From Mariannaea sp. PMI_226 (lineage: Eukaryota; Ascomycota; Sordariomycetes; Hypocreales; Nectriaceae): 64,000 nt of DNA. Location: the NCBI GenBank assembly GCA_024336345.1, contig JANFOG010000001.1, positions 4,092,001 through 4,156,000 on the forward strand, in the 5' to 3' direction. The notes beneath the pieces were generated by a model. That model did no database searches. It was not told where the DNA came from and was given only the letters and a program-made list of their open reading frames with translations. The translations under genes were made by a program, and so were the position numbers. How positions within the stretch are numbered: position 1 is the first letter of the stretch; each line of letters starts with the position of its first letter. This document shows positions 56,067 through 64,000 of the stretch, piece by piece.

Positions 56067-59000
56067 GGCTGAAAAGAATTAGGACGAATGATATGTTGGA
56101 ATTGATCTGGGAAAAGTCTTGATATTCTTGATTGCTCTGATTACCTACGTAGCTAACATTCGACTATCGATGGCATCTTTATAAGCCGTGCTTGAATCTA
56201 TGGCCACGCATTTCATCGTATTTAATCCGACAGCGACGCGTACTGTATCTTGTGAAGTTTGTTGAAACAAAGCTAATATCGCAACTTTCTCCCAGCTCCC
56301 AAGATCACAACTGGTGGAGGTAGTCTGCAACAGTGGAATAATAGTTGCGCGTCATCGAGTATTTGAAAGCGATGAATGCGAGGAGCCAATGAAGACGATC
56401 AATGGAAGTGGAGATATCGTATCGAAACCGACGGGGTCATTTAAGCTTGTCTAACTAAGCTCATTGTTTTAATTGTTTAGTACAGTCAGCAAGCTAATAC
56501 GTAGATGAGGAGCTAAAATGGCGACAAAGTTAGTATGGCAGAATGGTTATTATTAGACGGGATAGTAGGGGCAGTGATATTCAGTGACTGGTATGCTTGG
56601 CATCCTTATTGACCACTTTATCTATGAGTTGGGGCTCTGTACGAGAGAAGGTAAAGGCAATAAGCGTGCAATCTGCCCCCCCCAGCGCACTAAGCTGGTG
56701 ATTAAATCGAATCCGCCCTCCAATGGGAAACAACTTGATCCTGTCCCGGGTGAGGCAGCCTGTGGCTTACAACATGCCAGGAGTCGATCCCGAAAACTCA
56801 AGTCTCACCAAGGCCATGTCATGAACAATTCAGCTGAGGTCTAACACCACGTCATAGCACACTCCGAAGCCTGAGAACGCATGAGCTGAGTAGGTATGAT
56901 TATACTAGGTACCATGTATGATACCCCAAGTGTTTACACGCGGGAGGATCCCGTGCAGTGCAGACATTCACATGAGAAAATCGTTCACTATTGTGATAAC
57001 ATGAACCACTTGTACTCACTTCGAGGTCAGATGACATCAACTGAATGGTGTTGCACTGTCTTGGTGGCATATCATTAGGCATTGATGCTTGTGATTGCGT
57101 TATGCGATGCATGCGGTTCCATTTCCAAACCGGTGTGCACTTCATACCAACCAATGCTGGGCACCCGGGCCCGAATCTGGAAAGCTATCTGAGACACTTT
57201 ACACTCGGTGGGTAATATTGGAGAAGTGTTGGTTCTCAATTGAAGCAGATGATTGGATTTGGCCGGATGTTGGCCGCGACAGTAGCTATGGTTTCGAAAG
57301 GAACGTCAAGATGTTAGAGGGAGCCGATGTAATGATTACGCAACATGTGATAGAGCCAGACAAACAGAGTAACGATACAACATGACACGGACTCGGAGTT
57401 GATTAAATGAATAAATAAATATCAGTACTAAATACACATGAATTCAAGTGTGGCAAAACGAGAAACTAGTCAAGAGGGGTAGATGGCAAGATGACTGCAT
57501 GAGAAACCATTAGAAGATATATTAGTTCGTATGACAGACCTTTTTTTTCTATGATTTTTTTTTTCATTCCCATGTGAAGCTGACCTTTCTCACTCACCTT
57601 GTTACCCTCACCTTTCCGCTCTCGCCTGTTTAGTACGAAGTAGCACTCGGCCTCAGGATAGGCAGCTTCGGCGTGGCCATGCCAGCTGGTGAAGCCCGAC
57701 GCAGCTCCTAGCACAGCCCTCCCACCCCCCTGCTGTTCCTCCCGCTGCTTCTTCAAAGCCGAAAGCGGTTTCGACCTAACTTAGAGGACCTTGCTAGATG
57801 GAAATGTAGGCCCCCAACTAAGAAAACGAAAAGAAAAGAAAACGGTCAATGTGTTTCAAACCGAGACACACTGGACAGCCTCCGCTTCGCCAAACGGGTT
57901 GCCCATGTAGCTAGGCCATCGACGGGCTTTTTTGTCGCAGATACCCAGTCGGAACGGAAGCTGGGAACAGTCCTTCTACTTCTCATAGGTAGGATGCGGT
58001 ACTGTAGCCTTGAAGGTGGAGTGAACGCCAGTGGGCATGTGAGTGAGGCAAACAAGGTGAGTGGCTGAGGTACGGCAGATGCATGCATGCGGTGGAGGGT
58101 TTGTATGTACTGTGTATGTCGAGTGCTCACCAGATCAAAAGAAAAGCAAAAAGAGAAAAAGAAATAAAGAAAGAAGGGGGGAAAAAGTAAGGAAGAGGAA
58201 GAATACTGAAGAAATTCACAATATTATTCGTATTGTTATTTTCTATACACTTGGTGATTTTTTTCTTCGTTTCACGAATGAAAGGCAAGACTGTAGGATA
58301 TTATTGACTATCCATATGATATCGATATCTGAGCCTGAATGATAGTGCACACGACGCAGTGGAAATAGACAGAGAATTAGGGCTTGAGAAGGCTGCTAGA
58401 CCTTGTCTCCAGCAGCCATGGATAGTTATATATATCTCCATGGACAACGAAGAAGTGATATGACCCATGAATTAAGAATAAAGAATAATGAAAATTAATA
58501 AAATTAATATTCTCAGCTGAATATTTTTATTATTATTATTATTTTTCTTGCCCCCTCAAAATTGGAATTTTTTATCTGAGCCCCATGTACCTGGTTTGTT
58601 TTCGCTTTCACCTCCGCCCCAACCCAACCACACCTTGTCCTGGTGTGTCGTGTACCAACCAATTGGTCTCACCGTTACGCGGAATAGGAGGAGAGAGCAG
58701 GGAGAAGGCAGGGGAGGAAAAAAAAAAAGTACACAATCAACTCGAAGAATACAAAAATGTATTTTATTTGGGTATTTGCTGCTTTGCCTCACACCGTTTT
58801 CGGGGAGGCACACATCCGTCCCGGCTCACCGCCCTGTATCTAAACCCCCCTCCCTCTGTTGCTTCTCTCATGTATCGCTCAAGACGTTTCCTGAGTACGA
58901 AGTACAATCGAGGCTTCTGGCTTCTGTTTGCTTCGGGGGCGTGGCCTAATGAAAACACTTCAGAGGTCATCTGCTCCGTTGAGTGATGAGCTGGCATCCC

Positions 59001-61816
59001 ACACCCTTCCCACCATCTTTGGGCTTTCTTCCTTGCTGGAATAGGTACAAACCACAAGCCTCAACACCAGCCAGAAAACAACAAAGCATTTTGCTGCGTC
59101 ACGCCCACCCACTCAACTCAGGCTCAACCCATCCCACTCCTCATCCCCCTCCCATAACCATCGCCATCGCCATCACCATTCCATCAAACATGCTTCCATT
59201 CTTGCACAGTCCTGTACTGTCCAGCATCAGCGGCCGTTGTCTCATCTGTTGGCGCCTTTGTTCGCCTATCACCAACGACCCCCTTCCAACCCCGAGACAA
59301 GGGCGCTTCCGCTGTGATACCCTTTGACGCAAAATAATACTTATGCAGTCAAGTAAATGATCAATGTTGCACGAGGGCGCACCCACACACGGCATTTGCG
59401 GTGAAGCAGCCCGAAGTTGTCCAACCCCTTTGCTGTGGCTTGCATTGGGGTACATTAGGTACGTTTGGCCAAGAGGTGAGACTTCATGCAAGCACTTCTT
59501 TCATTATCGAATGGCTTTTTTCGTAGGTTGAAATTTGCCGCTCCATCTGGTCACGTTGACTCATCACTTTGCTTCTTTTTCTTCATTTCTTTCTTTTTCT
59601 ATTCTCAGTTGACCCTATCACCTCCCCCTGGTGGCTGATGGATGGTCTCCCCCCTCCCATGTTGCGACGTTTTTTGAGGCCCAGCCATCTTTTCCATATT
59701 CTCTCTTTTGTTCACCAGACCTTATTCCATCTCTGTGATTGTTCTCTCGCCATGCCAATGCTGACTCAAGCATGTACGACACCTCATTTATTACTTACGT
59801 CCCACAACAGCAACACAGGATCTCGTATTTTGAATTGTTCAGCAAATATACCCGTCGTCACATTCACATCACACTCCTGTTGACGCTTGAGATATCCTCA
59901 TTGATTTATCAGACCGAGGTACCTTTGCCATTTGACCCTATTTCAGGTCGTCATTCCCCCTATCTAGACATGTCATATTGTCGTTCCTGACGCTTGTTTG
60001 GCGTCACCGGCTACGAGCTGTCACAGGTATCGCTCAGTCGACAATTCGGGCTTCATCACCCTATTGGGCTGCTGCGAGTCGTCAGCCTGAATATCAATCT
60101 GACCATACACCCCTGCCGGCCTGGTTGGAGAAGCATTCACCAACGGCATCATCCGGCGAGTGTACTGCTTTTGATAGATCTGTTGGAGGCCACGCTGGGT
60201 GTGTGATTTAGCACAGTGGTCATCCGGGAAGCTGGAATTTCCCAACCCACGTTGACGAGGCGCCATCAACCTGTAGTCAAAATCCTTGAAGATAGTAACT
60301 AAGACTTATCAATCACTCTTGACCTAGTGGTCCAGTGGCCCAGTTACATCGTACTTTAAAGTCGCTGCAGAGCGTGCAATCCCCGTGACCCATCATATCA
60401 TTGTTGCTTCTTCTCCTCGCCATGAGAACTTGTAAACGACTCGTCTCCATTGGCACAATCTATCTCGTTTTAGATTCTCCTCATCCCCGGCTCGTACTCC
60501 GATTCTTCCCCGTCAGCTTGCCTCGGGGTTTCGTACTGCTGTTCCCAGCTTCTGCAAGCACTCGAGTCTTGGGATGCGATCCCACGAATCCGAGGCTTCT
60601 CCGGCTTCCCGCTGCATGCAAGTCTGCCGCGGAGGTCGGCTGCATGTCACCCCAACCTGCACGAGGTTTCCGCGTCCGAAGGGATGGAGGGGGGTGCTTG
60701 AAATTGGGGATTTAGCATGAACAAGCGGTTGAAAACGGTACAGTAGTCCATTTGTTCGCGGGATGGTTCTAGGCCATCGTGATGCTGGTTGCGAAGGCGG
60801 TTTGTTGTCGAACAAAGAGCCTGAGTCGGAAGACTATAAATATGTACCCTTTCGTGGAAGTGATCGCGTGGTTGTCTCGAAAGGGGAGAGATCGTCCAGT
60901 CAGCATAATCTCTTCCGCCTGACGGGACGAGTACCGACACGTCTTCCCCAGCCGTCATAGGAATTGGACGCGTGCCCCATGTTGAAGACCTGCATATGTA
61001 GCTTTTGGCTCTTCGCTGAGAGAGAGAGTACAAGAACAACCTTGGCTCAATCCACGTGCAACCTGCCAATAATTGTATAAAATGTCCAATTGGTTACCAA
61101 TTGGATTCAACCCAATCTGTTAACCGTTATGAACGGTAATCAAATCAATCAATTAATTCAGAATCTCTACGAATTTCTCGCCAATCCTGTGGCGAGGGGA
61201 TGTCCACGAGATAGTGCAGATTACTGCTCCGTTCCCTTGGTAGGAAAGGCAGGTATAGATGGAGTGACTAAGAAAACATGCAAATAGGGTAGGTAGCTAA
61301 TAGTGACTCATCCATCGGATGACGGTGTTATAAAACGCCGGACTTCCCGACCATGGATGACTCGAAATTACGGCATTCTTGATTAACTGAGTGTCCTTGC
61401 GATGCGGAAATGGAAACCAATTTCACTTGACATTGCTGCTTGTGGATAATACGAAGGAAAATGCAATGACTGGGAATGAGTCACGGCACGGATTAGGAAA
61501 ATATGCTACTGCTAGCATCTGGCCATATCTGGTTGGGGGAGCGGGGCTTGGCCTGGGGAAAGCTATGAGCCTCACTAAGGACTTCGCCACAACTCCAAGT
61601 CCGAACTTCAACAAACGTCGACACGGCTTGAGCATCTTGTATAAAACTCACCGGTCCGGTCCATCCTTGTAGACATTATACAACAAAAAACCACATCTAC
61701 TATCTCAGTTTCCTATTCTGGCGTTTGGGTTCCTTTTATTCTCTAGCTTTATCCTCATCACACTCTTAGCCATAACCCTCACCACCATTAACACCCCGCG
61801 CACACTATCCTCCATC
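56067..61816. other. Long gene-poor region
   Basis: About 5.7 kb between divergent genes with no supported gene. It contains T/A homopolymers near 57,540, a purine-rich AAGAAAAGCAAAAAG run near 58,138-58,200, a TAT/ATT trinucleotide run at about 58,527-58,545 and pyrimidine-rich DNA near 59,570-59,620. Short open frames overlap on both strands and look random. Much of the right part may be the promoter and leader of the CHY zinc-finger gene. A non-coding RNA remains possible but has no direct support. Confidence 0.5.
58527..58545. repeat. ATT trinucleotide microsatellite
   Basis: About six consecutive TAT/ATT units in gene-free DNA, a likely length-polymorphic site. Confidence 0.75.
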
Positions 61817-63886
61817 ATGATTTCTCTCAAGAACCAGCCTGGTGGTTCTTCACCGGGCCGCCAACAGGCTGTGGCTGAGCCTTCATCATCCCGCGTCGTC
61901 CCCAAGCCTGTCCCCCAGTCTCAGGCTCAGGACCCAAGACGCTACCAAATTGAGCAAATCCGTCGACGTTATTCTCCTAAAGAATCGAACGCTCCACATG
62001 GCTCAACGTCCTTCGTCTTTAAGCTGACACCTTCTGACCCTGATTTCCCTTTTGAGCTGGACCATCTTCTATGCGACCTTCGTGTTCCCCAGGACTATCC
62101 GGAGGAAAGGCCTACACTCCTGGTGAAGAACAAGGACATCCCTAGAGGTTTCGGCATCAACATCGAGAGGGGTTGGGATAAATTGGCGGAGGAAAAGCCT
62201 GGAGCTACTCTCTTAGCACTCACCCGTGAACTCGATAAGCACTTGGAAGAGTTCTTATCCGAGAAGAAGACGGAGACGGTCAAGCTTGTTAACTTCAAGG
62301 ACACGAGACACCTGACTGCACAAGGGGCTATTGAATCGAAGCCAGTTGATGAGCCACTTGAGCCGCCTAAGCCGGCACTGGAGCCCTTGCGTTATGTACC
62401 CGAGCCTTCTTATTCCAAGGAGCAGATTGCTACTGCAAAGGCAAGGAGGGCCACTGAAGTGCGCCAACTCGAGGCTCGAATGGGGAGAACGCCATTGTAT
62501 CGTCGATCCCCTGATGGAATTGTGTATACTCTTCCCATCGAACCAAAGCGGCGATCAGAGCTTCCTCATGGATTGCAATCTGTGGCCAGTATTCATCTTA
62601 TCATCCCCCTTCTCTATCCACTGCAAAATCTCCGCCTTCAGCTGAATGAAGCTGAACCGGAGGATGCAGAGCCGTTGGAAGACCTTTTCTCAGAGAAGGC
62701 GGCAGAGCAGCAGCAGATGACGCTCATGAGCCATTTGAATTACCTTGCCCAAAATATGCATAAGCTGGCAAAGCAGGCGCAGGAGAAGACCCAGGCTCGT
62801 ATCCAAGCAGCCAAAGCTAGCGCTCAAGCTGCGGCCTTGACGAGCCAGGTTGTGGAGGAGCATGACGACGGAAAGGAAAAGGCTTTGGATGATAAGAGCC
62901 ACATCAAGGTCATCCCAAGGCCTCCGGAGTGGAGCTTGGTCTACGGAGACGACGATTCATCAGACGAAGGTACTGATCCAGAGGACGAACTAGGAGGCGG
63001 TGTTGCTCTAGGTGTGGAAACTCCCGAGATTACACCTGCACCTGTGGTTTCTGAGCCAGTGGAGAAGGGAACGATGATGTCGTTTCCATCCATTGAACTC
63101 CACGGCATTGAGATTATCCAGGTTTCTATTCTGAGCATCAGCGTCAAATGTGACCGGTGCAAGACAGTCAATGATGTCGGCGGTCTGAAACCAGATACAG
63201 AAAAGGTCTTGAGTTGCAAGAAGTGTGCTACAGTCATGGCGGTCAAGTTCCGGGCACAACTTGTTCACGAACATTCGTCCAGGGCTGGCTTCCTGGACCT
63301 GTCAGGTGGGAAAGTGGCAGACATGCTCCCGAGCACATTTGTTCCTACTTGTGCGAGGTGTTCTACGCAGAGTCATGGCCTTGTCTCAGTTAGGGGTGAG
63401 ACGGTGACCAATGTCTGCCGAGACTGCCACGCCAAGTTCACATTCAAGATCCCTGAAGTCAAGTTCTTCGTCATCACACCAGGCAGTCTCCCGCCTCCAG
63501 CCACTGGCCCAAGGCGCAAGCAGGAGAAGCTGGGTCTCCACGCCGGAGAGCCGCTGCCAGGTAAGGGCGCATGCCAGCACTATCGTAAGTCGTACCGATG
63601 GTTCCGCTTCTCGTGCTGCAGCAAAGTGCACCCGTGCGACAAGTGTCATGATGACGCCGAGGACCACATCAATGAATGGGCGAACCGCATGATCTGTGGT
63701 TGGTGCAGCCGTGAACAAAACTACGCAGTGGAGGCGTGCGGCTACTGCGGACGCAGTGTTATTGGAAGAAAGGGCAAAGGCTTTTGGGAGGGCGGAAAGG
63801 GGACCAGAGATCAGAGGATGATGAGTAGGAAGGACCCGAGGAAATACAAGCGGATTGGTACCAGCCAGGCCGCGAAGAAGGAATAA
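61817..63886 (+). CDS. CHY-type zinc-finger protein with RWD-like region
   Basis: Single 689-aa exon. The N-terminus (about 20-45) is disordered; residues about 55-160 resemble an RWD fold (PDFPFELDHLLCDLRVPQDY, PEERPTLLVKN). A second RWD-like part is suggested around 255-345 (ASIHLIIPLLYPLQNLRLQL), followed by an Ala/Gln helix. Several zinc-binding clusters come next: CDRCKTVNDVGG...SCKKC, CARCSTQSH...VCRDC, and a C-terminal CHY-type finger starting GACQHYRKSYRWFRFSCCSK, with HPCDKCHDDAEDH, ICGWCSREQNY and CGYCGRS. The last residues are basic (SRKDPRKYKRIG). CHY fingers occur in yeast Hot13 (mitochondrial zinc handling) and in Pirh2-type E3 ligases; no RING follows here, so ligase activity is unlikely. 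Function is unknown. The start fits the CT-rich leader just upstream. Confidence 0.9.
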   Translation: MISLKNQPGGSSPGRQQAVAEPSSSRVVPKPVPQSQAQDPRRYQIEQIRRRYSPKESNAPHGSTSFVFKLTPSDPDFPFELDHLLCDLRVPQDYPEERPTLLVKNKDIPRGFGINIERGWDKLAEEKPGATLLALTRELDKHLEEFLSEKKTETVKLVNFKDTRHLTAQGAIESKPVDEPLEPPKPALEPLRYVPEPSYSKEQIATAKARRATEVRQLEARMGRTPLYRRSPDGIVYTLPIEPKRRSELPHGLQSVASIHLIIPLLYPLQNLRLQLNEAEPEDAEPLEDLFSEKAAEQQQMTLMSHLNYLAQNMHKLAKQAQEKTQARIQAAKASAQAAALTSQVVEEHDDGKEKALDDKSHIKVIPRPPEWSLVYGDDDSSDEGTDPEDELGGGVALGVETPEITPAPVVSEPVEKGTMMSFPSIELHGIEIIQVSILSISVKCDRCKTVNDVGGLKPDTEKVLSCKKCATVMAVKFRAQLVHEHSSRAGFLDLSGGKVADMLPSTFVPTCARCSTQSHGLVSVRGETVTNVCRDCHAKFTFKIPEVKFFVITPGSLPPPATGPRRKQEKLGLHAGEPLPGKGACQHYRKSYRWFRFSCCSKVHPCDKCHDDAEDHINEWANRMICGWCSREQNYAVEACGYCGRSVIGRKGKGFWEGGKGTRDQRMMSRKDPRKYKRIGTSQAAKKE

Positions 63887-64000
63887 AGAAGACATGTATT
63901 TCATGGTCATGATTCTTGTACATCAGCCATTGGCTGCCTATCTATCTATCACTGTGGCGTTTCGTGGGTGACCACGAACAGGACCAGGAGAAGTTGTCGG
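63887..64000. other. 3' flank of CHY zinc-finger gene
   Basis: Short remaining flank; AATAAAGA at the stop may be a polyadenylation signal. Nothing else seen. Confidence 0.4.

Noticed and set aside
1..64000. Secondary-metabolite gene cluster, CRISPR array or intact transposon
   Set aside because: No polyketide or peptide synthase, no spaced repeats and no transposase or reverse-transcriptase motif were found on either strand.

Overview
The window reads as ordinary nuclear chromosome of a filamentous ascomycete. The genes carry short introns of about 50-110 nt with GTAAGT/GTGAGT/GTATGT donors and YAG acceptors, promoters are pyrimidine rich, and the families present are fungal (3-carboxymuconate cyclase, DUF3468-type regulator, RTA1, Kch1, HDEL-ended BiP). 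Sordariomycetes, perhaps Hypocreales, is my inference from the gene set; nothing in the sequence proves the order. No bacterial operon, CRISPR array, intact transposon, tRNA or rRNA was found.

I support 19 protein genes. From the left: a 3-carboxy-cis,cis-muconate cyclase (1.6-2.9 kb, +); a CNNM/Mam3-type DUF21-CBS membrane protein (3.3-5.2, -); a long ACT-domain D-3-phosphoglycerate dehydrogenase (6.3-8.1, -); a two-domain glyoxalase I (9.9-11.2, -); an uncharacterised disordered nuclear-type protein (12.5-14.7, +); an F-box-like protein (15.9-17.2, -) bordered by AT-rich DNA; a small Tyr/Gly/Ser-rich protein (18.1-18.9, +); a LAMTOR2-like roadblock protein (21.0-21.8, -); a pseudokinase (22.6-24.1, -); a Kch1-type K+ transporter (27.3-29.3, +); and a flavin-type PNPOx/ferredoxin-reductase fusion (30.0-31.8, +).

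The right half, from 37.5 kb, holds mostly conserved housekeeping genes: NMN adenylyltransferase (37.6-38.8, +), a DUF2461 protein (40.4-41.8, -), ER Hsp70 BiP/Kar2 (42.3-44.5, -), a DUF3468-type regulator (46.3-47.9, -), HBS1/SKI7 (48.7-51.3, -) divergent from the chaperonin subunit CCT5 (52.0-53.9, +), an RTA1-like 7-TM protein (55.1-56.1, -) and a CHY zinc-finger protein (61.8-63.9, +). BiP, HBS1 and CCT5 all serve protein or mRNA quality control, but their proximity is probably chance apart from the shared HBS1-CCT5 promoter region.

Long gene-poor stretches occur at 24.1-27.3, 31.8-37.6 and 56.1-61.8 kb. The strongest biological lead is the HBS1 locus. Its 741-nt middle segment behaves as a phase-matched cassette between two 51-nt introns, one with a poor donor. 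Skipping gives an Hbs1-like GTPase, inclusion gives a fused form, and retention of the second intron gives a GTPase-less, Ski7-like product. The pseudokinase with eleven cysteines in its C-lobe is the second lead. Exon boundaries were worked out by hand from splice signals, reading-frame continuity and family resemblance; no alignment or search was run.
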